A stretch of DNA of 64,000 bases, from the NCBI GenBank assembly GCA_013397115.1, contig VWZW01002332.1:124001-188000 (forward strand), written 5' to 3'. Source of the stretch: Edolisoma coerulescens (Eukaryota; Chordata; Aves; Passeriformes; Campephagidae). Below the pieces are notes generated by a model. That model did no database searches, was not told where the DNA came from, and saw only the letters and a program-made list of their open reading frames with translations. Shown one piece after another: positions 12,765 through 23,338 of this stretch (its first letter is position 1; the number at the start of each line of letters is the position of its first letter). A program made the position numbers and the translations under genes.

Positions 12765-12885
12765 AAACACTACTTATCAACAACCAAACCATCAGTGTGT
12801 TAGCAATGTTTTTCTCATACTAAAGACAAAGTAAATCACTGTGTACTAGCTACTACGAAAGTTGCTATGAAAATGAAGTCTATTC
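12765..12885 (-). mobile_element. ERVL-type LTR terminal remnant
   Basis: The plus-strand text from 12765 (ACACTACTTATCAACAACC, then CATCAGTGTGTTAGCAATG, CTCATACTAAAGAC and TACTAGCTACTA) follows the conserved U3 end of avian ERVL LTRs in minus orientation, the same block found at 32848-32955 and, on the plus strand, at 31862-31990. Only about 120 bp survive. It abuts the ERVK-like LTR at 12364-12733, which may have inserted into it. Confidence 0.55.
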
Positions 12886-15800
12886 TAGAATTTTCATTCT
12901 GAAAACATATCTAGGTGTAAGTTCACAGCTTGCAGCCTAAGGCTTCACCAAACCAAGTTACTCATGCTAAGGCAGACAGCATACTAAATCACACAGTATT
13001 TTAATGATGTAATTAATTCTATATAATACTTATTTAAGCTAAACAACTAACATCTCTCAACATTCACTTCTTGATCACTGCAGATTCCTCTAATTCACTT
13101 CTCAGTTAGTACATTGCAGTCAATGGACAAATATCAACTGGCTTCAACAGCAAAGGCTTTTTGTCATTTCTCTAGCTCAGGTATGTGGTGTGCAGAGCTA
13201 CAGCAGGTCATGGAATCTGCAGAGCAAGAAGACTGGAACTCTCTGTCTACCTTTTCAGGTACAACAGGAAGAGGAAAGATGTGATATATCTTTGGTTATA
13301 CCTTATAGTTGTTCCATCACCTGCCTTTTCCCAAGAACAGCTCAAAAACAAACCAACAACAAATCAAAAACAACAATCCAAAACAACAGAGAAACAAAAC
13401 AAAGCAAAACACATGGCCCATCCTATTGTCTGCTTTGAATAGCAAATTTTCTGAACAGACTTTCAGTGTGCTGGTAAGAATTGCAAGAAAGCAGCTTTTT
13501 GCACAAACACACTCAAACAAAGCTTATGAAACACTTCACATTTCAAAAGAGGAGTCAAGAACAAAGACCCATACGATAGCTATCATTTTCTGGAGTAACT
13601 TTGCAAATACTACGTTTGAAAAAGTATATTTCAGATTTACTACTTTTCATGGATCTGAGGGGTTTTTGCTTATATGCGTCATTAATCCATCTTTACTTAG
13701 GCATCGCTTCTTAGAGATATCCTTCCTATTTCCCTGACTTTCCAATCTTTTACGTACAAACCTTATCATTCTCCTATTGATAACAAAGCTGTTGCAAACT
13801 TAGTCACTGTCTTCAATGGACTTCTAGCCTGAATGTCACTGACCTCAGCAATTGCATCAGAGCCTGAAACAGTTGCTCAGTTTTCTCATGCCTTTGAAAG
13901 TACTAAGATCTCCTATAAAAAGCTGGATTTTGTTAGCAGATTGAAGAAATATACACTAAAGCCACATCACCTGTGATATTATACAGTTGATCATCTGGTT
14001 GCTGCTCTGCTCCAAATATAAATTTAGACTGGTGATATTAAAGTTTGAAAAAATGCATTATCAGAAATTTTATCCCCAAAGAGAGATATTTATATACAGG
14101 AGATTCCTCGTATAAATTCTTTCTTGAGCTTGTATTGATTGCTGTTGGAAGTAAAAAATCGGCTAGATTTACCTTTGTACTGCACTATCTAAAGGGAAAC
14201 TGTGTCTTCACTTGCACAGATGCTAAAGGGAATGAACAGACAGGTGACAGACAGGAAGACAGTAATTGTACTCAAAATTCAGACAGAAGACATAAACTTT
14301 ATGCATGACAATACTATAAGATAGTTGTTGACAAAAAGGAGAAGAATGAGAGTATGAATAAAAAAGGTTAATTCAAGTGTGTGAAGACAGTTTACAATTA
14401 CTCAGGAAGGAATTTGATCAGGAGTCATTTGAATTCATCAGCTTCTGCAAAAACTCTTTCATCTGCTAATAATACACTTGTTTGGGAACTTATTTTCCTT
14501 ATTTTTCTTAATACAAAGACAATGGTAAATTTGGAGAAAACTGACTAGATGAAATCTTAACCTCACTGAGTTTCTGAACTCACAATCTGTTCCTCTTCTG
14601 GACCAGGATTTCAGCTGTTGTGCCCTTTACTTGGAGGTCTTCCATTCATGCACTAACCAGCTATTTCGTTGGTGAGATCTAGTGTATCTGTGCATTTCAT
14701 TAAAGAAAAATATCTCATGGTTTAATACTACCAATAAAATTGTACAATTAATTTTCTCTTTATCTATGTTATTCATGTGCCAATAAAATATTTTACTAAC
14801 TTAAAATAAAACCAGGCATTTTGTGTACCCTGGATTGACAGCCTAAAACCTAAAGTAATATACCATCATCCAAACTTTCTTACTGAATGAATAATGCATT
14901 GAAAAATAATTTTATATTAATTCAATCCAAAAAATCCACCTTCAATATTTAAATTGTAGTGATCAGTCTTTTCCAATAATCCATAATGGTGTGGAGGTTC
15001 TAAGGCAATATTTTTATGGGCAGATCTCAATACCCTGAAACCTGAACAGAAGGATCCTGTTCAATGATAAGAAGGCTGTAACCTTAAAGAAAGACTAATG
15101 AAGGTGACATTTGTTTTCATGTCTAGTGAAGGCCATATTTGTTTTCAGGTACTGGGAGTAGCTATTGAAGAGAAACAATGACTTCAGGAAATAAATATGT
15201 AAAACTTTGGGTCTGCCAATGCATCACCTACATGGCTCTAACTTCCATTACAGCAACAGAATGACAGGTGGATGTATTTGTGTTTCCTTCCTGAAGCAGT
15301 CCTCTGCCAAAATCTTTCTTTCCCAAACGTTAGTTTACACTTTTTTCCTATTCTAAAGAAGTATAATTTTGGAAAGGGTTGCTGATTGCATTTCTTGTAA
15401 TTAATTGTCTCATATATATTTATTAGAAAAAGATGAATAAAAAATATTACAGTAGCCTGGAGTCTGCAGTAGTTTATACAGTAATTTGTGCTTACAATAT
15501 GTGACTCAAAAAGATTGGGGTTTTTTAACCTCACCTATAGGCATGCTTTTGAATTTTTTCAAGTGGATTAATCCATCTACATGAAAAAGTGCTCAGGCAT
15601 TTAAATACCTATGACCTGAGCTGAATTAATCTACTGTGATTCAATACCAGAACTTGACTGCAACTAAAAAAGATTGATGGCAAAATGAAAGTTTCTGATT
15701 CACCTAATGAGCTTATTGGTGCATTTAGAACTATTCATGTGGCAAACCTTGTAACGTTTACATTGGGATATTTCTATTTGCAAACAGCAATTCTGATGTT

Positions 15801-16864
15801 TACATTTGAAATTAAACATGTTTTAGATATATGGGTTTTGTTCTGCAACTTCTGTAATTTGTTTGAAAGTGTCTGATAGTTTTTCATGATGATTTTATTT
15901 TCTTTTTGCCTAAAACGTTTTGTTTTCTTGAGATGATAAGGGTGAAACATATGTTTAAAGACATAATTATTGAAAAAAAAACTGTTCTACTAACTTTATG
16001 TGATTCATTTCAGTGGGTATTAATTACAGAAAAATTGAGATGTACACTTTGCATGTTTAACTAAAGAACAGAGCAGGAGTTGCATGCCTATTGCTTTCTT
16101 ATCCTTAAGCATGATTGGAACTGAATTTGCTCAATTGCAGCAGAAATGTTCCTGCATATTCTGAGCTGCCAGATGTGGTAAAAATCTTTATCAAAGTGAT
16201 GTGTGATAAAATGTCATGTATCTGGCAAACTCTGCATGGTTTTTTTTCTGAGCTGCTAATCACACAAGGATTTGGAGTAAAAAGTTTTTAGAAAACCATT
16301 AGTTCCAGGAGGACAGATGGAGGAGGAGGAACCACTTATGGAAATGACTGAAGATGGTAGGACTCTGAGGAAAAAGAAGTTGCATGAGGGAGCAGATATT
16401 TCAAGAGCCAAAGGTTAACACAAAACAGTATAATAAGGATCAAAGCTCTGATTCTTGAAGCAGTAGTTGCCAACACGTGCGCATGTGCAGCATCCTGTTA
16501 AAGCCAATGGAGATAAGACAAGCAGTAGGCCTCAATTCAGCTTACCGCATGTACAGATTTAATTCCTGTTTTCAAAGATAGGCAGCAGACAGTATTGCAG
16601 ACTTCCATCTGCACAGGGGTGGAAGCAATGACTCAGGAAGCTGGGGACACCTGGGTCAAGCCGTTCAGGCTGGAAGCGAAAGGCCAGGCAGGCAAGGAAA
16701 CCTGGGCAACTAAGCTGGTCTGCATTTGTCTAACCCAAACCAATTTTTTCATCCTATTTGTAAATTTAAGACTGCTTCCACACATTAAAGGCACAATGAA
16801 TGTCTAAAAGCTGTCCTTTTACGAAAAAAAGTCACACAAATGGATGACCTTACGTAAGTGTAGT
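12886..16864. other. Anonymous AT-rich sequence with one A/C-rich tract
   Basis: No gene recognised. The 142-codon open frame at 13309-13737 owes its length to the stop-poor A/C-rich tract at 13341-13411. Other frames of 60-98 codons lack motifs. If the two same-family LTRs at 10788-11624 and 16870-19091 bounded a provirus, this stretch would be its interior, but no gag, protease, reverse-transcriptase or integrase motif was seen. Confidence 0.55.
13341..13411. repeat. A/C-rich low-complexity tract
   Basis: A run of CAAAA, CAACAA and CCAAAA units with almost no G or T. It is related in composition, not in exact unit, to the tracts at 22590-22695 and 50406-50554. Confidence 0.8.
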
Positions 16865-16869
16865 GCCCT
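16865..16869. repeat. Target-site duplication, left copy (GCCCT)
   Basis: Exact 5-bp match to 19092-19096, directly abutting the TG end of the ERVL-type LTR. Confidence 0.85.
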
Positions 16870-17679
16870 TGTGGTGGGTTAAACCTGGCTAGATGCCAGG
16901 TGCCCACCAAAGCTGCTCCATCACTGCCCTGACCAGCTGGGCAAAGGAGAAAAGTTACAACAAGTAGCTGGTAGAATGAGATAAGGACAAGGAGACATCA
17001 CTCACCAATTACTGTCACAGGCAAAACAGACTTGACATGGGGAAATCAGTTTAATTTCTTACAAATCAAATCAGTGTAGGATGAGAAATAAAATCAAACC
17101 TTAAACTACTTTCCCACCACTCCTCCCTCCTTCCTAAGCACAGATTGACTCCTGATGAGTGAATGGAATTTTCTGAACCCTCCATCTTCTCTGTGAAAGA
17201 GCAGAAGACCCCCAGACTGCTTAAATCATGGTTTTCAAACAATTCATAAAAATGCTGCAATTTAGACCTAATTTCATCAACCTCATCTCAATGTGCTAAA
17301 ATCTGTCAGGATTTGTTGAAGTTACGGCCTTTTGTAAACACTATAAAAATCTAGTTTTCTAAATCCCAAAGGACCACAGGCCTTGTTTCACTTGACTCAG
17401 AGAATCATAGGACTGCAGGAATATTGTGAGTGAAGGAAACAAACCAAGACCAAGCTTTACATTTTACCTCCCAGATCAGAACATATAGCTCCCTTTCCAC
17501 TTTTTCTTTACATCATGCTCCTCAAGGATCTCTGCTCCATTCATCTGCACTTTCTCCTTCTTCTTTTCTCACTACCTCCTCCCCTCCCTCAGCAGCACAG
17601 GGGACTGGAGAATGGGGCTTGTGGCCAGTTCATCACAGTTGTGTCTCCTGCTCCTTCCTCCTGAAAGGGGGACTCCTTT

Positions 17680-18540
17680 TGTTGGGAAAATCTCTGGTTG
17701 TAACAAATGGTGTTTAGTCTTGCTGATGTTGACATCTCAAGAGTCAGAAATAGTTAACCATTTGCTCAGGGAGTTACAGGGAATGCGAAGGGGGTTGAGA
17801 AACAAAGTCCTTCCTAATTGTTGCAAAATGTGGAATATGTAAAAACTTTCTTAAGAAGGGATGTTCTTTAATGTTTCATCTTTGTAACTTACAAGCCTAA
17901 TCCACAAGAAGGGAGATTTAATCCATGAAACAAATAGCAGCTAACAAGCAAGCTCTAAGTGATGTCCATGTGTTAGAAAAACAAATTAAATTGTAGGGCT
18001 TGACATGCTTCAGTGATCTCAGACCTGGGGGGAGGAGCTAACAAAGCTTGGGAGGAAATGCAGAGTTTATGGAACACAAGGACATTTGGCAGTTCTCCCA
18101 AGAAGAGGAAGAAACCAGTAAAACCAGGTCAGTAATTCTGCTGGAATCAGCTCCAAGGGGGGAGGAGGTGGTTCTAGTAGGGGAAATCTGCAACCACCAA
18201 CCCACAGACCACTGCTCCAAGAAACCCACCTGTCAAAAAGAAGAGGAAAACTGAGCATGCAGACTAATTAGCACAAGAAGCAAGACAATAATTAACCAAT
18301 AGAAGATACAATACTAATTAATAAGAGAACTATTTAACTTGTAGTCAATGAACAAACAATTCCTTTGTTTGCTAAAATAGATAAACAGTTAAAAGTTTTG
18401 ATAATGGGTGTGCATGTGTTAAGAGGAGTGATTCCTCCACACACCTGGTGCTGAAATAAAGTAATGCCTGCTTTCTAGTACTGAAATTATAGTGTCAGAG
18501 AGCTTTATTTTCCCAATGTTTTTGGTGGCATTTAATGCTC
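17680..18540 (+). mobile_element. ERVK-like LTR nested in the ERVL-type LTR
   Basis: The block begins TGTTGGGAAAAT and interrupts the host LTR exactly: host text GGGGGACTCC stops at 17679 and resumes TCCTCTTGCCCCAGCCTGG at 18541. The flanking hexamers TCCTTT (17674-17679) and TCCTCT (18541-18546) look like a 6-bp target duplication with one mismatch. The right end is less certain: a CA at 18529-18530 would be the usual terminus but gives no duplication. Promoter-like features are two CCAAT-type sites (18294 and near 18341) and an AT-rich box near 18374-18389. A canonical AATAAA lies at 18455-18460, setting plus orientation. The U3 shares a block with 36810-37157. Confidence 0.75.
18455..18460 (+). 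promoter_or_regulatory. Polyadenylation signal AATAAA of the nested LTR
   Basis: Canonical hexamer in the context GCTGAAATAAAGTAATGCC, followed by a T-rich segment. Position is right for the R region of a plus-oriented LTR. Confidence 0.6.
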
Positions 18541-19091
18541 TCCTCTTGCCCCAGCCTGGGGTCCCTCGTATGGGAGACAATCCTCCAAGAACTCCAAAAC
18601 TCAGGAATGAGTCCCTCCTACAGGCTATAGTTCATGAACTACTTCAGTGTAGGTCCCCCCACATGGTCACAGGTCCTGCCAGGAACATCAGTATGGGCTG
18701 CCGTGCTCAAGTATGGACTTTCCACAGGTCATATCCCCCTTCTGGCATCCATCTCCTCTGGTGTGGGGTCCTCCATGGGCTGCAGGGTGACAGCACCACA
18801 GACTGAGCTGGAGCACCTCCTCCCCCCTTTCCTTTTTCCCTGTCCTTGGTGTCTGCAGGGCTGTTTTCTTCACACATTCTCACTCCTCTCTTTTGGGTGC
18901 TGTTACAGTGTGATTTTTAAATACATTATCCCAGAGGCACTAAGACCATCACTGAGGGGCGCTCAGCCTTGGCCAGCAGTGGGTCCTTGGAGCTGGCTGG
19001 CATTGGATCTTTTGATATGCGAGAAGATCATCACAGAACCCACCCCTGTAGCCTCATCACTACCAAAACCTTATCATGCAAACCAAGTACA

Positions 19092-19096
19092 GCCCT
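19092..19096. repeat. Target-site duplication, right copy (GCCCT)
   Basis: Exact match to 16865-16869. Confidence 0.85.
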
Positions 19097-19554
19097 GAAC
19101 TTTCACTGAGTTCAGTTTTGTCATTTAGCCTTAAAATTGCAAAACCAAAAGTAATCCATAGAATATGAAAAGTTGCATTTCCACATGGAAGCATAAACAT
19201 AAGGTGTTCATAGAAGAATTCACAAAATAATTAATTGTAGCAAATAAAAGAAATGTTACCCTGTTCAAAAAAATCAAAGTCATTTCAATTGCATAGATTT
19301 ATATTTATTACATTTGGAACTAATTCTGTTCATCCTACTTCTGTGCAGACAAAAAGCAAAGCTCTCGGAGCCATCAAGAACAGGCCTACAATATCACTGG
19401 CTTATTTGTATTCCCACGCTACACCTCCATCTTGTCAAGAGTGAAATCAGGCCCTGAATTTAAAATTAAAGCCAAAATAGACCTAAACCATACTTTTGGG
19501 TTTCATTTAGTCTAGTTTTGGTTTTTGGGGGGTTTTTTTTGGGAGGGTATTTTC

Positions 19555-19565
19555 TTTTTTTTTTN

Positions 19566-19595
<30 letters not shown>
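19555..19595. repeat. Poly(T) run with an ambiguous base (N)
   Basis: About 41 positions of T with a single N at 19565, the only ambiguous base noticed in the window. The N most likely marks unresolved length or base in a homopolymer, so the true length is uncertain. A poly(A) tail of a minus-strand retroelement was considered, but no element body was recognised on the downstream (plus) side. Confidence 0.9.
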
Positions 19596-19601
<6 letters not shown>

Positions 19602-20448
19602 TTTAATGGTCAGATGGTTTTCTTGTTTCAAAATAATGTATTAAATTTTCAAGCTTCTTGGTGCCTTTGAAAAACTCTTTAAAGAGTAAGCTCTCAAATG
19701 CAATTGTTCACCCTCTGTTGTAAAATAATTCAAACAATCATGCAAAACCACGACTATGAAAGAGAAGTTTTAAACTGCAAGAGAAAAGATGCCTCAGATG
19801 CACAATTATTTACAAAAAAATATTTCAAAGAAATACTGCAAAAATAAAAATGTAATTTAAAGATTTTCTGAGGATGAGAGATAAGATCTCCCAGTTATAT
19901 TTTCAAGGGACTCAAAAGAATGATATCAGGTACCTTAGGAGAGAAGGCTTAATGATCACGTAACAGACATTTGACAGCAGCTTAATGTCATTAATTTATT
20001 CACCACTTATATCTGTAACTTAAATGTAAGGATCAGGGTCAGGTTTTTTTTATTTATAAATGTAGAAGTAAAAAACATCATCCCAAAAGACTTCAGCCAA
20101 CTGATGACTGAAACTATTTTCTTTTATTATTCTAAAGTGGAACATTTTGGATTCAGAAATGATGTTTTCTTCTTCAGCATCATATCACGTGGCATGTGAT
20201 ATGTTTCAGCATGTAAGTAGAGAAACAACTAAAAAATCCAGACTTAGAAATTCTCAAATTGAAAAGATCCTCTTGATACTACTACTTGTTCTAAAAGGAC
20301 TAGTTTCATTTTTTACTCATTCCCAGTGAGAATAAAGAAAGGAATCATTGCTGTTTTCATTGCAGATTCAGTAACAGTACATGCAAAGCTGAGTATATAC
20401 TGTATTTATGTAGTTCTCAAAGCTGACAAAATTTGGAATATAATTTTG

Positions 20449-20484
20449 GGTTTTTCTGTTTTTGTTTTTTTTTGTTTTGTTTTA
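20449..20484. repeat. T/G-rich (TTTTG)n tract
   Basis: Complement of the A/C-rich tract type seen elsewhere: long T runs broken by single G bases. Confidence 0.8.
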
Positions 20485-20611
20485 TCCCTGTACGTTGTCA
20501 ATGTTTCTTCTGCTTCATTCATGAATCACAGCTTATTTTAGTATGTAGAGTTGCATTTTGACCTTACGTTCACAGACATGATATAGATGGATAAATAATT
20601 TGTGTGTATTG

Positions 20612-20755
20612 GTGAGTTGGTGAGCTCAGTTGGTTAGTGCATGATGCTAATAACACCAGGGTTGTAGGTTTGATCCCTGTATGGGCCATTCATTTAAGGA
20701 CTGGACTCAATCCTTGTGAGTCTCTTCCAACTCGTAATATTCTGTGATTCTGTGA
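20612..20755 (+). mobile_element. TguSINE1-type SINE (tRNA-Ile head, CR1 tail)
   Basis: The head 20612-20689 is clearly tRNA-Ile: GAGCTCAGTTGGTTAG (D-arm and A box, one change from the Pol III consensus), an anticodon loop CTAATAA at 20647-20653 with anticodon AAT at 20649-20651, and a B box GGTTTGATCC at 20667-20676 (one C-to-T change from GGTTCGATCC, as expected from CpG decay), ending ...GGGCCAT. It runs directly into a CR1-like 3' tail at 20690-20754 (GGACTGGACTCAATCC, CTCTTCCAACTC) that ends in two ATTCTGTG-type units. A tRNA-Ile head fused to a CR1 tail is the make-up of the passerine SINE TguSINE1, which is thought to be mobilised by CR1 machinery. No target duplication is visible, which is usual for CR1-driven insertions. 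Confidence 0.88.
20690..20754 (+). repeat. CR1-like 3' tail of the SINE
   Basis: Carries the GGACTCAATCCTTGTGAGTC...CTTCCAACTC motif and the terminal ATTCTGTG repeat recognised by CR1 reverse transcriptase. It is too short to be an independent CR1 and is continuous with the tRNA head. Confidence 0.8.
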
Positions 20756-22160
20756 AATTCCAAAGTCTCATTCTCGTCTCTTTCCTATATTTCTCCCAAG
20801 AATCAAACCTTAGAGGTCTTCTTCTCCTTTATCCCACTGCTTTAAGAAATCTGTTCAGCATTTTACTTTCTACAATAGCGATGAAGAGCCATGAGCCTGC
20901 TGCAATCAGAAGTGTGATTGCAGCAAGGGTAAGGTGGATCAAAACTGTCTCAGGCACTAAGTACAGATTATATGGACTAACCCCAAACCTAACTGCATTA
21001 GAGGTTATGCAGCCTGTAGGGACGATGTGGCCCATGCACATCACCACAGCTGACATGTGGACTTTAACTGACCAAAGGTGGCTTGTGAACTTGTACAAAC
21101 ACACAAAGGTACTACAGCTCACCTGGCCAAAAGCTCTACATGGCCCCTGGTTTGTTCTCTAATGCAGTGGTGTGGAAACAGAGCAACAGGTCCTACATCA
21201 AAGCCCCTGATGCTGCTATTTCTTTCCACTCTTTTAGCTGAAAGGAGAATTTTCAAGAAAATATGCTGTAATGTATGTGGTGTAGCTTGTCTGTTTACCT
21301 CACTCACTCTCCTTTCTTTGAATAGATATTTACATATAAATTGCTTGGAAGAATGTATTAGCAACCAAGGATGGTGGAAAAAAGAAATTTGAATGAATTG
21401 TAAATCCAGCTGAGGTTTTTTCCAGACTTAGAAATTTATATATAAAATGAAACCTCTTCACAAAATGCAGTTCCTTTAAGTTGTCAGCACTCTTGTGTTT
21501 GAAAATTATATCACTGTTGTAGAAATAAAATACCACTGAAAGCAGGATAATTAATAAAACAGGGAGAAGTTCTTCTCATTTTGACTTGGAAGTTCAGTAT
21601 TTATAAATGTAGCAGTTATTGGAGGGTAAAGCAGATTGCTGCCGTATTGATTCAGTTAAAAAAACTTCAGAGTGGAAAAGCAGCATGCAACAGCAAAACA
21701 TTGAGAAAAAAAATGAAACTGGGTTCAGAGAGTATCTAAGGAGGAATCTAAACTGAGGGAAAGACGACCCTTTTGAGGCTAACAGTACAGAGGCAAAAAC
21801 AGAGTTGTGCATGAGCATAACTCATGCTCCTAATGACACACTGTTTTTCAAACAACTCTTTCCAAACCTTTTCTGTTTCTCATGTACACCAACACAAATC
21901 AGATTTGTTAAAAGAGATGCTAGAAGACTTAATTAGAGTGAGACAGAGATAAACAATTCCAGATAATTTCCTTAGTCTCTGTTCAGGCAATCAGTGAAGA
22001 AAGCACAAGCAGAGATACATAGATTAGCAGCAACTAAAAAAGTTCATGATTTACAGAAAACAGAAGGTAAAGAGAGGAGAAGGACATGTTTTATAAGGTC
22101 GTGATTTTTGTTTCATATACTACATGAAAGGATTGATAATTTTTTTAAATGACCAGTCTT

Positions 22161-22260
22161 AAAAATATATATAATATATATAAAATATATTTATAATAGA
22201 TGCTTGTTATTTATTTATAATAGATATTACAATATATGTCTATCTATATAAAAATAAATG
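22161..22260. repeat. A/T-rich low-complexity run
   Basis: Interrupted (AT)n and ATTTATA units, including AATATATATAATATATATA near 22164-22182. Confidence 0.8.
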
Positions 22261-22589
22261 CTTCCTAGATTTCTTTGCTGCTTGTTTGCCTTTTTGAGAT
22301 TTTGGGATGCATTTGAAAATACATAGTTGAGTACTGGTCCATTGAAAGACCTGAACCCTTTTCTTTAAATGAAATCAAATCAACTCCACTAATAATACAT
22401 GTCCAAGTCCTTAAATTTCAAATAGAAAAAAAGTCTTGTCACTGTAAAACTCCGAATGAAAAGTGAGAATACTGGGTGTGTTCTATTTAATTAGAAGAAA
22501 ACACAGATGTGTTACCAGGATAATTACAGTTTTGTTACCTAACATTAATCTGAGGTCAATAGCTGACTTGGACTTGACTACTAAAGAAA

Positions 22590-22695
22590 TAAAGTAAAAT
22601 AACAAAAAAAAACCAAACAAAACAAAACAAAGAAACCACCAAAACAGAAACAAAACAAAAAAACCCAAACAAAACCCCCCAAAAATATATATAAA
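22590..22695. repeat. A/C-rich low-complexity tract
   Basis: Long run of CAAAA, CCAAA and CAAAC units with few G and T, ending in a C6 run at 22675-22680 and then (AT)n. Confidence 0.85.
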
Positions 22696-23025
22696 ATGGA
22701 TTGTGACAAACTAGATTTATCTAATGCTTTCTTCTGCCTATTTTTTCAAAGAGACTAAAGATTACCTGGAAAGAGTAATAGTGTTTACAGACCTAGTTGG
22801 GAACTGCAGGACATTTGGTTTGGGACCACAAAACATTTTTGGTTATATTCTGTATATTTAGAGTTGTACTTACCATACATCGAAATTCATTTTGTAACCT
22901 GAAACCTTAAGCAATAAGATCTCTAGTTAGTTGTTTCAGGACCTGGTTGTATTTGCCTGACCTGGGAAAATTCCAGTACATGTATCAATAAAAAGGATCG
23001 TTCCTTACTAAATAGTTCTCCCAAA

Positions 23026-23338
23026 TATCTAGAAGGCTGAAGAGGGACTTTTTATGAAGGCAGTAATAGGACAAGAGGAAATGGCTTTAAACTGAAAGAG
23101 GCTAGTTTTATATTAGATATTAGGAAGAAATTCTTTACTGTGAGGGTGGTGAGGCACTGGAACAGGTTGCCCAGGGAAGTTGTAGATGCCCCATCCCTGG
23201 AAGTGTTCAAGGCCAGGTTGGATGGAGATCTGAAACACCTGGTCTAGTGGAAGGTGCCCCCTCTCATGGAAGGGGATTGGAACTAGATGAACTTTAAGAT
23301 CCCTTCCAACACAAACCAATCTATTATTCTGTGATTCA
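23026..23338 (+). mobile_element. CR1 LINE 3' end
   Basis: A 5'-truncated CR1 with the classic order: GAAGAGGGACTTTTTA, AGTAATAGGACAAGAGGAAATGG, GGAAGAAATTCTTTACTGTG, GAGGCACTGGAACAGGTTGC, CCCATCCCTGGAAGTGTTCA, CTGGTCTAGTGGAAGGTG, TTGGAACTAGATGA and CCCTTCCAACAC, ending in an ATTCTGTGATTC tail. It encodes the worn end of the ORF2 reverse-transcriptase protein and the 3' UTR. Differences from the consensus are few, so it is among the better-preserved CR1 copies here. Confidence 0.93.

Larger units (their letters stand above)
16870..19091 (-). mobile_element. ERVL-type LTR, interrupted by an ERVK-like LTR
   Basis: The element starts TGTGGTGGGTTAAACC (16870) and ends ...CCAAGTACA (19091), that is TG...CA, and is flanked by perfect 5-bp duplications GCCCT, the size expected for ERVL. 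The text follows a long avian LTR read in antisense: GGATGCCAGGTGCCCACCAA-type start, CACCAATTACTGTCACAGGC, many 'TGGGTCC..CCATGGGCTGCAG' modules at 18545-18790, CTTGGTGTCTGCAGGGCTG near 18846, ATTATCCCAGAGGCACTAAG and CCAAAACCTTATCATGCAAACC. Bases 17680-18540 are a later insertion, so the element itself is about 1.36 kb. About 17160-17530 does not match the family as I recall it and may be a further insert or a variable region. No internal ERV genes are attached. Confidence 0.85.
19097..20611. other. Anonymous sequence with a poly(T) and T/G-rich runs
   Basis: No gene recognised. The stretch contains a T/G-rich run at about 19510-19550, the poly(T) with an ambiguous base at 19555-19595, and another T/G-rich run at 20449-20484. 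Confidence 0.55.
20756..23025. other. Anonymous sequence; A/T- and A/C-rich tracts
   Basis: No gene recognised. The segment 20829-21122 is open on the minus strand (97 codons, with a hydrophobic stretch) and largely open on the plus strand within a 148-codon frame (20716-21162) that starts inside the SINE. Neither matches a family I know. An A/T-rich run lies at 22161-22260 and an A/C-rich tract at 22590-22695. Confidence 0.5.

Noticed and set aside
13309..13737. 142-codon open frame
   Set aside because: Length comes from the A/C-rich tract at 13341-13411, which cannot form stops in this frame; the peptide is Lys/Asn/Gln-rich low complexity.
14580..14690. Possible tRNA-derived SINE on the minus strand (TAGCTGGTTAGTGCATGA near 14655-14675)
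   Set aside because: It resembles an A box, but there is no matching B box or tail at the right distance.
10788..19091. A single ERVL provirus bounded by the same-family LTRs at 10788-11624 and 16870-19091
   Set aside because: Both LTRs are minus and 5.2 kb apart, but no gag, protease, reverse-transcriptase or integrase motif appears between them, and the 16870 copy has its own GCCCT duplication on both sides, as a solo LTR would.
20612..20689. A functional tRNA-Ile gene
   Set aside because: Acceptor stem and T-arm carry mismatches, the B box has a C-to-T change, and the sequence runs straight into a CR1 tail, so it is a SINE head.
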